A stretch of DNA of 64,000 nucleotides from Rhea pennata (Eukaryota > Chordata > Aves > Rheiformes > Rheidae): contig NC_084702.1 of assembly GCF_028389875.1 (NCBI RefSeq), positions 63,466,553-63,530,552 of the forward strand, given 5' to 3'. Position numbers and translations under genes: made by a program. This document shows positions 26,459 through 40,180 of the stretch, in pieces (the stretch's first letter is position 1; each line of letters opens with the position of its first letter). The notes below the pieces were generated by a model. That model saw nothing but the letters and a program-made list of their open reading frames with translations, did no database searches and was not told where the DNA came from.

Positions 26459-28557
26459 GCAATGGTTTTGTATTTTTTGTTTGTACAACAGTTTAGGGCT
26501 AAGCACATTTGACCTAAATGAGGCTTTCTAGTTCCTCCCTGGGAGGAAAGTATCAGGCTCCACTTTGATATTGTTTGTCTGTTTCTCGTTTTCACTTTGG
26601 TTCTCCCACCTGTATCTGTGTAATTTCTTGGAGAGCAGTCCACTTTCTGCTCACCAACAAGAATTGGTGTCTTCAATTGCCAAATCAGGTTTCATACTTC
26701 CTGGGCTTTGAAGCAATAAAGAACAGCAACAATCAGTGAGCAAACAGTAGTAATGAGCTCTTTTATGGTCTGTAATTCTAGGAGGAATAATGTGCAAAGA
26801 TTGCATAGCAATAGAGATGTTTGGGACCAACCTACAAATGACCAGTAATCCTGTAATCCTGTGCAACCTCTTCTAAGAATAGTTACTTAAATTATGCAAG
26901 CGGACTCCACTATTTTAAAAGATCAAATTGATTTTACATGCCTCTCCTTCTACTTGTTCCCAGAGACCTCTTAACTATCTGTTCCAACAATACTGTAGCA
27001 AAGACACTGAGCTACTGTGCAAGCCTGAAAAATGTTTTTAGTTATTCCATTGCTGCTCTAAACTCTGATTACATACAAATGTTAAATTAATTTATTCTCA
27101 GCAGCTGTTGAATTTCTTTAAAGTCTTTGAATTCATTTTGCATACTGATAGTAATTTAATTTTCCTGATTTAAAACATCTAGCTTTATTTTGCACATTTT
27201 ATTTCATTTTTATCTATATCCAGTGAGAGACTAGTGTGAAGTAAGTATCTAAATACCTAAGTGACATCATCATAAACAATGCCACACATAAATTATACAT
27301 CAGATGCACAACCACTTGCAAAACTCAGCCTCACTTGGACATGCAAAAGGCATTAGTGGTTTCCAAAGTGAAGATGCTGCAGTCAGTTATCTTCAAGATC
27401 TTGTTACACTTAATGTCCACATCTCCCATGTTTGAGTGAGGTCATTAAGGAATGGCTTTCTGCCTCAAACTTGACTGCCACAGAAGACTTGTACTTGTCA
27501 GCTATACCTTTTGTACAAACTAATGTGGTGATAATCACCTGCATTTACAGAATAACTAGATCCATCCTTCATGTTATCAGATAGAAAGAGCACGTACCAG
27601 TCACGTACTGAGGAATATTGCTGAAAAGATTTTTGTAAGGATTGGTGCCAGGCTGAAGGCATAACTAATGCTCACTGTAGACATAGATCTTTGAGCCAGT
27701 TAAGACAAAGCACATTTCTCCGTGCTGCGTGAAAACCAGAGGACAACTGCTGGTACATAATCTTTCTATGCTGCGTTTGTTGGAATGTGACTCTAGTACT
27801 TTATACAATGAGGACAGGATATACTCTTACAAGCAGTGTGTTAGTATTAAAGAGGGCATAAATCCACTGTGATTTTTTGGTAGACACCTGTTTAGGATAT
27901 AGCTTCAACCATTATTCTTTTCCTATTACAAATTAATTTCTATGTCACAACTGCTCTTCATGAATTTTGTTCAGCTGTATATTCTTATAGGTAGGAAAAC
28001 AGTCTGATTTCTTGTAGCGTGTGTTCCTAAAGTAAAATATGGACTTTGCAAAATGGAACAGAGGTAGGAATTTCTAAAAACAGTTCATCCCTTGCTAATA
28101 TGGGTGACACACAAACCTCTGGAGCTGCCCTTATCTTCTTTAGCTCTACAGAAAGGCTGAATACTAGCAGAGACATCCAAATTTTAGGTGCTAGGGTTAG
28201 CTGAGATGAACATCACTACGAAAACAAAAGGAAAAGCTGAGAGGAGCGAGGCAAGGAGTCCAGTCAGCTCTTCACAATAGGATGGTCTCTCTGGTAATGA
28301 GGTGTTTCACTCTTCTGCTGAAAGAAAGCATCCCCCCACAGGTATTACCTCCAAATGTGGGAGAAAGGCTAGCAGAACAACCTAGCTCCATTAGCTCCCT
28401 CTTCCTCAACTACAACAGGCCTGATCTGCAGCAGTGTCAGGCACTCAGAGCTGTACTTGAAGATAATATTACAAGCAGTCTGTTGCTATTTGATGCTAAA
28501 TACTACAGAATCCTGTCTGTCTTATGTTAAGTACCCAAAATCAACAGATACTTTGAC

Positions 28558-28680
28558 CTTTTCCTTTCTGTGCCTCATTTCTTCTTCTGAATGACAGTGA
28601 TAATAATATTCTCTCAGCTTAAAGGACTGTTGTGAAAATGAACTAATTAATATTTGTGAAGCATTCAGCTAGTAGCATAC
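28558..28680 (+). mobile_element. MIR-type SINE remnant (3' half)
   Basis: The run TTTCTGTGCCTCATTTCTTC, then a GATAATAATA segment, then GACTGTTGTGAAAATGAAC and AATATTTGTGAAGCATTCAG follows the order and wording of the conserved 3' half of MIR / amniote CORE-SINE elements (counterparts: TCTGTGCCTCAGTTTCC, GATAATAATA, GTTGTGAGGATTAA, GTAAAGCGCTT). The copy is old, heavily diverged and lacks its tRNA-like head. It was recognised from memory of the consensus, not by alignment. Confidence 0.65.
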
Positions 28681-30814
28681 ACGTGCCAAAACAATGAATA
28701 ATTCTGTCCTCAGGATTTGACAAGTGGCAAGTAGATAATACATGGGTACACACACAGCAGTAATAAGAGTAAAGAAAAAAGAAAATTGAATACTGAGTAA
28801 GACAGCAGTCAAGTGGAAAATACACAGTGAAGTTACATAATTAGAGCACAAGTTGTAATAGATATGCACAAACAGACTGAATGAACATCGTACAGGAAAG
28901 CTTAAATCTGTCATTTTCTCTATTTTAAAACGCTTGACTTTGACAATGTTTTTAATGTTGTTTTTTGAACATTTACTGTAGTACAGCCCTGTTTGCTTGT
29001 AAGGTTTCTATTCTTCTCATTACCTCTCAGCCTGATACATAATTTGCTATGATGGTCTGGAATGTGTAGGAAGCATAAAATCTCATTTAAAAAAATCATT
29101 CAGATGATCACGTAAAATTATCTGAAATGAAATCAGAAGCGACCCACCCATACTGCAATTCCTTTCCTCCCCTCTTCCATGAGAATTACATCTGTGCCAG
29201 TTGATGTGGTATTGAAACAGCTTGACAGTTCCCTGCCTGGAGACCAAATCCACTGGTATGTTCTGCTCATTATCGCAGCTGAGATAAACCAGAACTACTT
29301 AGTTTGTAACAGGAATAATATCAGGAAAGGTAGATGGGACCTAGTAGGACCTGGGTTAAATTGTCTCTATTGGAGTTTCTCCCTGAAAATCTCCAATCTC
29401 ACTGAAATTTTTGAGAATTTGATCAATATCTGTTTGCATGTAGCAATAAGTCTTAGACCTCTGAAAGGTAGATATTGAACAGGAAATGTGAAAAACTTAA
29501 CTGACTCACTGCATTAATTTTGCTCAAGTCTTGTTCAGTTCTGAGACACTGCATTAATATGCATGACAAATTGCTGAACAGGGAGAAGAGGAAGAATTAG
29601 TGATTGATACTAATCAAGATCATCTGCTCTAAACCCAAATGTACTGTCTTTATTTGCTCACAATATGTGCAGTTTTACTTCAAAATATGCTCCCAGACTC
29701 TGGTTGTCTCAGAATCACTACTTATGATTCAGAATAATATCCATCCTCAGTCTCAGTTCCCCCCGTAAGTTTATGTTACAAGTAAGTACATGAATTACAT
29801 GTTAATGAATTAACAGTCTCACCTGCCTTTTCTTCTTGAACCCTACACACAGAACCTAGTGACCAAATTCCATGTGTTATTTATAGATCTACTTTATTAT
29901 TTAGGCAAGACTATAAAAGCCCATATATTATCCAAATCTATCTATCCTTCTGGCTGAAATAAAATAGAGCAGAGAGTCCCCCTCACACATTCTTCTGATG
30001 GGTTAAGACAAGGAGCCTATATTTTGGCTACTAGCCTTCTCCCTCAAGGGAAAAAATAAAGAAAAAACTTTACCTAGAGGAAAACGATCTGAAGAACCAT
30101 GCTTTGGATCTGCTCTCATAGCTGAAATCCGTGGAGATGTCAGGTGGAACACCTAGTTCTTCAAGAGCTTTTAAAAACCTGACCCTTGTGACCTATTTTC
30201 CTCACCTAAGATATAGGTTTACAGGGAGGTCTGTCAATCACTTTTAAATTCCTTTCATTGCTTTATAGGCCAGCTACTTGCCATTTTTTCCCATTCTTGA
30301 GAATATGTGGAGGCTGCTTGAAGGATAAATTAAGTTTATTTCTAACAAAGAAATTCTTCAAGATAGGCTCCAAATATTCACACCCTTGTCCTGCTTTTCC
30401 TTGCCTTTGGAGCTGTAATTACATGTAGGATATGATGACAGAAAGGTGCTGAAGCCATGGGCTGTTTTTAGCTCTTATCCCTAGAAGACTTGGGAAAAGC
30501 GGAGAAAGGGGGCCGGAGGCAGTTTAAAGCTCACACCCACACAGTAAATAGCCTGAGTGGAAATACTGCTTTTCAAAGAATTCAAGTCCTCTGTCATACC
30601 GATTTGTCTGTGTATCACTAAATGCACTGTAGCTGAGCTTCTCAAGTGTGTAAGATTTTATTGCCTAACATGTTTGCAGTGTTACTGCAAACACTGTTTT
30701 TGTATGTGCAAACACACACGTTTGTGCTGTCCAGATAATTGTCACTGACTGGCTTCATGACTTACAAACTAGATTTATAATGCAGTTGCCATGGCATGAG
30801 CAAGAGGGGATGGC

Positions 30815-30965
30815 TGGATTTGTGGTTAAGGCACTGACTTGGGAGGTAATAAATTCAGCCTTGGTTCTTGGCTCTCCTGTAAGTTTTTCTTTATGACTTC
30901 TGGCAAACCACAGCCTTTCTGTTCCACTTCCATAGAGTAGGGGGGAGTGTCAGGATCCCAACCCT
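30815..30965 (+). mobile_element. MIR-type SINE remnant with tRNA-like head
   Basis: GTGGTTAAGGCACTGACTTG, then GGTTCTTGGCTCTCCTGTAA, a TTTATGACTTCTGGCAA segment and CCTTTCTGTTCCACTTCC follow the MIR order: A-box region of the tRNA-derived head, B-box/CORE, the 'tgtgaccttgggcaa' block and the 'cctctctgtgcctcagtttcc' block. The copy is degenerate and cannot be a functional tRNA gene. Two such remnants about 2.2 kb apart fit an amniote genome with old, inactive SINEs. Confidence 0.65.
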
Positions 30966-33900
30966 ATATAGATTATCAGGAGAGACATTATCTCCTAGTG
31001 CGTGTATGTAGAAACTCTTCTACAGAGATAGGATAACACATAAAGCCTTTAGAAAAAAATACAGATCATAAGACTTGTGAAGTATGAAGATGTTTCACTA
31101 ATGACAAAGACAAATTTAATATGAACACACCTTTAACATTCACGACGAAACTAAAGAAGAGCTCATTAACTCACATACCAGAAGTAGACTTTCTGGAGGA
31201 GTAAGCAAGCCCTCTCCTCTCTCCTAAATTACTTACTCCATGGTGTGCAATAGCATAGTCAATGTATACTGATATCAGCGCTACAGTCCTGGGCATCATA
31301 ATAATGCAACTGAAAATACAAAGTATAGCAATGGTGTGTACAGGAAGTAAAAAAGGATGTAGTCAGCAAAATTAGTCAGATAAACTCATATTAAAGAGAA
31401 AAAAGATAGACTCATCAGATCTGCCTTTTGCTGCTATTGATGAAGTAAATGTAATTGTATTCCTGCCCTGTTTGTGTGGCTGATGATCTTGGTTTTGTTT
31501 TATTACCAGGAGAATATTATTCTGGAAAGAAAATCCAACAAAGAGTATCCATTCTGGGCTTTTCACATCATAATGCTATTAATGCATTTTATCTACAAGG
31601 AGCTTTTACAGTATGAAATTGCTGGAGTTCAGTTTATAATTAACAGTTGTAGGCTCACCTTTCAGACCACTCTTGGACAAAGTTCACATTGAACTTGAAT
31701 TTTTCACGTGTGAGAACTGAAAAGGAGCAAAAGGACAAACAGATTAAATATCTATTTTTATAATATCTGTACTATGAAAAGGGTAAAAACAAAACCTCTC
31801 AGAGACTTATTGGACAGAAATTTGAAGAAAAAACCCTGTAGTGAGATATGTGGCTGTAATTTTATATGTGCTAAGCTCCATATATGAAAAATGTTGTTGA
31901 GAATATCCATGGATATTTGCAAGTATACCTGCACAACAGTAAATTTAATGACTGAGTTAAATTTCCTTTACATTATGTTAGAATCTCAGATATTAGGTAT
32001 AGCCCTCATCCACCTTCTGCAGCAATGTTTGAGGTACAATGCTGTCAGAAGCAAGAAAATCACTTATAATGAATATTTTATATACTGCTCACTCTATAGG
32101 CACTATAACTCACACTGACATGATAGATGCTAATAGGATAGGCAATGAAGGTTTAAAAAGCAAAGCACAGATGCATATATGGGACTTTGTAAGCCCAGAG
32201 TGAAAGAAAATTCAAACCTATTCATATGAAGTGTGCCTGGATGTTATTTTAAGTGTGAGAATGCAGGTATACCAAGTTCAGACCACTCAAGTAATTAAAA
32301 TGGAACTCTAGTGTTTCTGCCGAAAAGCACATAAGCTGCACTTCAGATAAGCAATTGTGCCCAAACAAAAACAGTGCAAGTAAATACTTACATCATTTCT
32401 TGCTTACAACCCAATTCTAGTCTTTTTCTCAAGTCTATGCTTTGTTGGCTAGTTTTCTGTCACAGGAGATTTAAAGATTTTCCTACTGTACTCCAGTTAT
32501 TACCAACTCACCTGAAACTGGGAGAAGTTTGAAAGCTTTCATTATCTCCCCAAATATCGTTTATCATTGTAAAAAATCCCTCTTACCTGTTTTTTTCTTA
32601 ATTCAGATCTGGAAAGATAAGGATTTTTAAATGGTCATGGATTTATGAATTTTTGAAAAATATAGCTCAAAGCATAGATTCACTATTAGTTTTATACTGG
32701 CTTCTGTTGTCTTAAAATAAACTGTAGATACTGGAAAATCCCCAACTCCATCTCATTAACCAATAAGAAGTTACGGCAGTTCAGGGATTAATCTAAGTCT
32801 CATTAAAGTCAACAGGAGTCTGTTTATGTCTTTGGAACAAATGCGCAGAAAGTTTTCAGCTTGCTTTCTCTCTAAAAAGTGTGCATAAGAAATAAGGTTC
32901 TTTCCTTCCTTTTTGTAACGTGAGGTTGCCCCGATGTTTTTATGGATAACATGTAAGGCAATCAGAACTTAGCAAAGCGATCTGGGAATACACAGATTTC
33001 ACAGTCACTCAAGTCAAAATTCCTGCAAGACATGTTAGTAGGCAATGGGGGCTCTTCTGATAGCATTAACTACTATGCAAAGGTTTTCAGACTCCTCACC
33101 ATCTTCTATAGAGATTCTTGTATAATATTGGACCAGGTAAGAATAACAAAGGTCTGTTAAACACTTAGACCAATGATTTTAATTATCTTTATGAAAACCT
33201 TAGATATTTATATGTAAGAGTAATTCTTGATACAGGAAAACAGTACTGAGAATAAATGTTAGCACAGACTTTCTTCAGGTCTTTAAATAAATAACAGAAG
33301 CATAGCTGAGTGTGAGTGAAGTACAGCAACTTAAGTATAAAGCGTAGCTGGTTTATAAGGAACTTCAGTTAAGACAGAAAGTGTGACCATAATTTGAAGA
33401 GTGTACAATAAAAAAGTGTGTGTGTTTTATCCAGGATTACTATAAGTATAGCTGGTATAAACCCCATGATTTTCAACCTTTAACTATACACCTGTGATTT
33501 CCTGTAAATCGTGATATGGAGTAGTAATCATTTACGATTTATATAAAATAAGGACATTATGAAAGAAGTGAGTATTCTGCCTATTCTTAACTTGTAACTA
33601 CCCTTTACTACAAAATACATGGAACTGGACTCATTCTTGAGTTTCTGCAAGTCTTAATGTCTATTTTACGGTGCAAAAAGTCTGTTAGGTGATAGACTGG
33701 TATCAGTTTTCCTGATAGAAAACTGACCACAAACTTCCCATCCTGAGGTCTGAAAGAAGGCTAGTGGAGCCTGAAAAGTGAGAGGCAGTGGTGAGAAAGG
33801 CTAAGAGATGCACTGATTCAAGGCAATCCACTTGTGTCCTCCAGCAGAACAGTTCTTTTTAGGGTTCCCTGACGATACTTAAAATCATCCCTTTGACAAT

Positions 33901-36900
33901 CCTTTTTTTTTCCCCTTTGAATCCTTCTGCTTAAAAAATGTGAAATGTCATTATTATTTAATCTAGTAATATACCATGTTTTTAAATATAATGGCTGCTT
34001 GCGATTAATCTCAGACACAACCAGTTAACAGAGATCTGCCCTTGCCCATAATAAGGGCAAATTTACACTTAATGTAATTGTCAGCTAACATCTTTATTAA
34101 TTTGGTGCATCTTCCTAGCATAAACAAGCCTATGACAGTAGGTCAGTCTGTTCTTTCTGGACTGAATCCTTCTATGCCAGTGAATACTCCTCTGTTCTCT
34201 GGGGGAAAAAAAAGCAGTCGTCCCTTTGTTAACTGGCAAGAAGCCTTGGTCCATGATTTTGTATGATGAAATCATTATATATGGTTCACACCCTTAACAG
34301 ATCTAAATGTCATGGTTAATATACTACACAGCTACAGCTGGCTTTGCCTCTAGCTATTTTCTACACCTAATTTTACAGAGCACACATATGCAGAAAGAAA
34401 TTGTTTAAATAGCATAATGCTACACAGCTGGTTTGGACAATAACATCCTCAACTCTTGCTATACAAGATTTTTCCCCAAAGGATTATATACAGTTTGCCC
34501 TAATTACTATTTTTCCTTGTTTGGGAGGGGAAGAAAAAATTCTGAAAAGGTATTCTGTGGGGAGCAGTAAAGAAAAACATGTGTATATATTGTTACATGT
34601 TCTAGCAATTGATGGAGGTATCTTAAAACTGCTATACAAATACCACCAACATCCAAATACCTCTGCAGAGTACCAATGGTAATAAAGTCTTTATTGAACT
34701 TCCTCTACACACCCAAGGAAAATGCTGACTACTCTAATCATTTGGTTTTTACCCAGTGAAACCAGCTGAAGTCAGTAGAAGTTTTTCTCACCAATTTCAA
34801 TGGCAATGGGCAAGTTTAACTTCTAGGCACAACCAAAAAAGACAACTGTGTGTGACCTGTTTTGCAAGATCTTTGGGAATCCAATTTGCTCCAGGGGGAG
34901 TTGGAGGGTATTAGTTTTGGGCTGCTAGTGCAGGGACTGGCCATCAACCCCAAGAACAACTTCCTGCCCTTCTATTTCTGGCCATCCCTTTCCCAATCTA
35001 TCTGTGCCGAACTGGATGTTTTTTGTGGGCAGAATGAGATTAGACAGCCATTGAATGGGATGAAGAAAGAATTTGCAAGAAAGAAGAGGGCTTCGGGTCC
35101 TAAGGAGGATTTGGAGTGGATTATGGAGGGAGGAGAAGCTGCTGGGAAGTGGGGAGGCTGAGGGACTTGTCCTGTATTCTGTCATCTGCAGGCATGATGT
35201 GTGTGTGCAGAGATGCCACAAAGCCCCAGAACTTCACTGATTCTTCTTCGTTTTTGCTGCAGTCTCAGTACTTTCCATAGCCCTGTCTCTCTCTTTTTCC
35301 AGTCATGACTTCCAATCAAAATCCCCTAAACTCACTCCTAGTTCCCCTTTCCCTCTTTTGAATCAGCTCTTAAAAACAAAACCCTTCCATACACTTGCTG
35401 AGTCCTCCCAACTTCCTTGCTAGACCCTAGCATAATACAATATGGATTTTTTATATTAATTACAGATCAATCTTCAGCTTCTGAGACTCAGGTAGTCCTT
35501 TCTCTTAACTCTCTGCAGCTGTCTGCTCTGGCTTGAGGGCTAAAATGTTAGTCGTAGTCCCTTCTATGGACTCTACAAGTCAATGGACTTGAACAAGCAG
35601 AACCCCAGTACATAGTATCTCAGTTTACCCCAGTACCTATCTGTTGCCATATTACTATGTATAAAGGATACAGAGGCCCCATCATATGCTGTCCTCATCC
35701 GTTCTCACTCTTGGACACAGGATTCCAGTCATTCTGGAACAACATTACAGGAAGGATCCTCTGGGCGCAGAACAAGATATAGTACAGAGAGCTGTCAGCA
35801 AATCAGCATTTCAGGGTCAGCTGGCTGTCTGCCAGGTCGTGGTGTTTTGTTGTCTCTCATTGCAAACCCCATTCCCCAGACACAGTAACAGCCTTGGATC
35901 TGGTAATGTTAGCTATATGTATTCCATGAATACACAGGCTACATGGTCACTTTCAAAGGGCTAAATGCATCTTTAGACTGATCTGCCTAGCTGTCTGCCT
36001 AGCTGCGAAAATGAGTGCATAAGGCCTATGCAAAATCCAGTTCAATTACTGGCAAGACCTCTGAACAAAACCCATTACATGAAGGTCAGTAGCTATCTTT
36101 TCTATTGAAAGCAGTAGCAACACTTCTATTGTACTTTATTGGGAATGCAAGTAGGATCTTCAAGTCAAGCACTTAGATCTTTGTGAAGAGGGGATAGGAT
36201 TTGCTGCTTTTCCTGAGACCAGAGGGTCTAGTTTTGCAAGAACAGAAGGATAAATATAATACATTTGTTCTCATTATTGCTATAATACATCAAGACTATG
36301 CTGACAATTCAAATACTGGTGTATGTGTCTAAGGATTTTTCTGCATGTGATTTCGGAATGGCATCCATTTTCAGTTTCTGGAGATTGTCCATTTCACATG
36401 GGGATCCTTTGTCATTTACATTCACATTATTGGAGTAATTTCATAAAGATTTGTGACTCCGGATCTAAAATAAATAAAGTGAGAATTTGACCTGTGAGTT
36501 TCCAAGACTAGGATCAATAAACCCCAAATTACAAAGAATCTAGTTAATATTCTTGTTCTATAAAACATTTGAACTAAGGTGTTTTTGACCTACCGGTAAT
36601 TGAAGCACACACTTAAGCACCTGTTAAACTTTTATAAGGTGGTATGTTTAACAGCCTGCTGCACCGAAGCTTACGTATTCACCACAACCTTGGCAAAGAC
36701 AAGAGTAAAGCTTTCTTCAACATAAACTATCACACTTTTCCCAAGAAAGCAGGAAAAAGTTATATTTCAGGGATCCAGTATTGCAACCACTGCATATGAA
36801 TTACAGCATTTGTAAATTAACCAGCAATCAGCCAAACTGTTTTACGGAGAAAGCAATATACCTGATCGTGAATGCATCCAATGAATGTTATATTCCGCAT

Positions 36901-39900
36901 GTGTTAGGCTTGCAAGAGCAGTTTATGGGAAGGTGGAGGTGGTAATACAGATATTTAATTGGAAGCTCCTAAACCTAAAAGGCTTCAAAAACATTTGGAT
37001 TACCTTCAGTTTACATTATTCCTGCAATACAGACGCCGTTGAGTTTTGTGTGTGTGAGCTGCTTTTGAAAACCAAGGGAACAAATGAGTGGTTTAGAAAT
37101 GCAAGTTATTTATTAATAGCCCCAGTACAGAGACATTAGTAGAGCTGAAAAAGAAACAACACTTGTTGTTAAATAAATATGACAGACATAAGATTCTTGA
37201 CTGATATTGTTCAAGGCTTGTTAGGATTTCTTGAGGACCTGGTATCTACAGTTCAGATTTTGCTTTCAGAGTCTTACGCTTTGATATTGCTTCTTCAGCC
37301 TGTGTCAGACATATGTTGATATATGTGCTTAGTCATTAATCATATAATTAAATTCAGGCATATATGGCAAATCACTTAAGCACAGTTCGGTCAGTAGGAC
37401 TTCAGAATGTGCTTTAAAGAAAAAGAGCTCCTAAGGGTATGCTACACAGCAAAAGGCAAGTTTAATTATAACTTGTGTCCATATGTATGTATAGCTTGAA
37501 TTAGCTAACATGAATAACAATGAAAACATTTATTTTGTATGAACTAGTAATTGGAGTTCAAACTCTCTAAGGCATATGGTACCGCATCTTCATTTCTCTT
37601 CTTTGCTATGTTACATAGATCAGGCCAACACACCCTGCTATGCTATCTGCATTTCTGCTATCAGGGTATACCTACTGTACCGACACAGCATGACTCATCT
37701 GGAGTATTTCATCATTTTTGCTAAGAGGGGTTTTTCTTTTCATTTAAGATTCAAAAACAAAGGTAAAATATGGAAACTTCAGCACTAAGGCTTTGTAGTC
37801 AGCCTTCATCATTTCGAGGGAGAGCTTATTTCCATTGACAGCTATGATGCTTTGCTGAGCATATTCTCAATATACATACCTTACACAGGTTTGCAGTTGC
37901 ACTGGCTTCTTTAAGAAGATATGACTGTTAAGGAAGAGATATATCTAGAATATATAAAATGTTATCATTTCTAATATAAATATGAAATATGAAGTCATAA
38001 GCAAAATCCAATTTCTTTTGTTTCTGAACTGCCCTTTCTACTGCTTTGAGATTTCATATTTCTTCTCACCAATCCAGATGTACCGTTATTGAATCCTGCT
38101 CTTTTCCAGTGAAGAGAAGGACTAGGAACAGCTAGACAAATGTTCCAAGTCTGCACACAGCTTTACTTGAGGCACCACATTCCTCCCCTTTTGACAGCAA
38201 ACCTATGGGGGGTGGGCGGGTGCTGTTATTTTTTGAGCATAACTCAAGTGTTATGTAGGTCATCAGGCATATTGTCTTTTACTAATGCAATGACATTTTT
38301 CACACTTACACAAGACTATGGTTTGAATAGTTTTGTTAGACAATCTGAAGACTTTTCTAAGATCAAATAAGATGACTAAGGCCCTAAGAGCCTGATCCAA
38401 AACCAGTCGATCTTGTCGCCTAAAATATGCACGGTATTATCTCTCCGATGTTCTTAATGGTAAATGTGGAACACAAGTGTACTACTGGCCTAACAGACTT
38501 CTCATCACATTGTCCAAATCAAAGGAAAAGACTACAGATGAAATATTTTAGCATATTAAAGAAGATATTTCATGCTAATTCTAGGACAAAGTCTATATAT
38601 AATGTTACTGTATTGCTTCTAGTTATTTATTTAGTGAAAAGGTAAAACAATCCAAATATAAGAAAAGAGAGAAACATTTGAATACCATGTAAGCAATCTT
38701 CATACCAGAAACAAATCTATAACAAACCTTAATCTGAACTGTAATCTGCATAAAATGTACCAGACCGAGGGCATAAAAATCTGAAGGTTCCTGACATCCC
38801 AGAAGGGCAAACATTATGTGGAACAGGACAAGAATTATTGTTGTTTGCCTCCTCATTTTTTCTCAGCAGGCACATGAACTTCTGGTCCACCGACTGAAGA
38901 TATTTACACATTGCTGAAAACAGTAGAGGTATAGAAGAGTGACTTGCAATCATGTTTGTTTGTTTGCTTTTTAAATCTTCATAGCATCTTGCTATAGGAA
39001 AATGCTATTTATATATTTTTCAAAAGAGAAACAAAACAAAAAAAATCAGTTTGTCAGGTTTGTACAAGAAGAAACTGAACAAAGAAGTAAATCTCAGGTT
39101 TCCAAATTCCATACAGTTTGTTAAGCACAGAAGCCCTGCTACTACAGGGATGTTTGCTGTCTCTGCTCACTTAGCCCACAAACTCAGCTAATAATTCAAA
39201 CAAGATTGCCAGTTTAAATTTAGGACACTGTTAACTACTATTTTTGCTGCTGTTGGACTGTTTCATGACCTTCCATTGAAGAATCACGAAATGAAAAATG
39301 AGTCCACAATACTATCAACTCGTGCAACTTGATGACTTAGAAATGCAGGAACATCATATGTAATTGCCAATCTACATAGCAGTATAATCTATTTACTGAT
39401 CTATTCAAATTTCTGTATGCAAATCTTCTTGCATTAATTTATTAAAAGTAACATTTTGGGGTGTAGAAAGCAATAAATAATAAATTATGTAAAATCAACT
39501 GCAATATTACAATTACTTTACTGATCTCTCCTAGGCTTAAAATCTTCATTGTTCATTGAAATTAGACAAGATTTATATCAGTGCAACTATAGTCAGAACC
39601 TGTTCCTGCTTTTAACCTTTGGTCACCACTAGCCTTTGCTTTTAGGCTTCCTATTTATTTTGCTTATAAGATTACCAAAAAGTCAGACAACCTATCCAGG
39701 AAACAAGAAAAGTGAGGATAACAGGTGAAAACTCCTTTCCAAATATTCTTGTTTTCTTTCATAACCATGTGTTCCTCTGCAGAAGGAATACCTAATTGTA
39801 GCACAGGCAGTGACCATACTGCCAGAAGGTCACAAAGCACCAGAGCACAAAGGAAGAGGGGGAGATTTTTGAATGAGAGGTCTTACTTCTGCTATAGTGC

Positions 39901-40125
39901 TCATTTACTTTGTAATTGCCTCTGCAGGTTGACATTTGTCAGTAAGTCAGATAAAGAGCTGAAAATCATTTTGAGTTTTATTTACTTAGAGCTGTTTCTC
40001 CCTTCCCAGTGACATTTACATAAGTTTGTTTAACAGCAGGCTCTAAATCACTTACTGAAATTAGAACTGCAAATCCCAGTACTGACTGTTGCTGGCCTCA
40101 ATATAATACTCAAACTCTCCTTATA

Positions 40126-40180
40126 AAAAACAAAACAAAACAAAACAAAACAACCCCCCCCCCCAAAAAAAAATATATAT
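40126..40180 (+). repeat. Compound simple repeat (AAAAC)n - poly-C - poly-A - TA
   Basis: Several AAAAC units pass into eleven C, then nine A and a short TA run. A composite low-complexity tract that is hard to sequence accurately. No mobile-element body was recognised next to it. Confidence 0.85.

Noticed and set aside
30815-30900. tRNA-like A-box and B-box sequence
   Set aside because: The flanking sequence continues as a MIR-type SINE and the tRNA fold is not preserved, so it is a retroposon head and not a tRNA gene.
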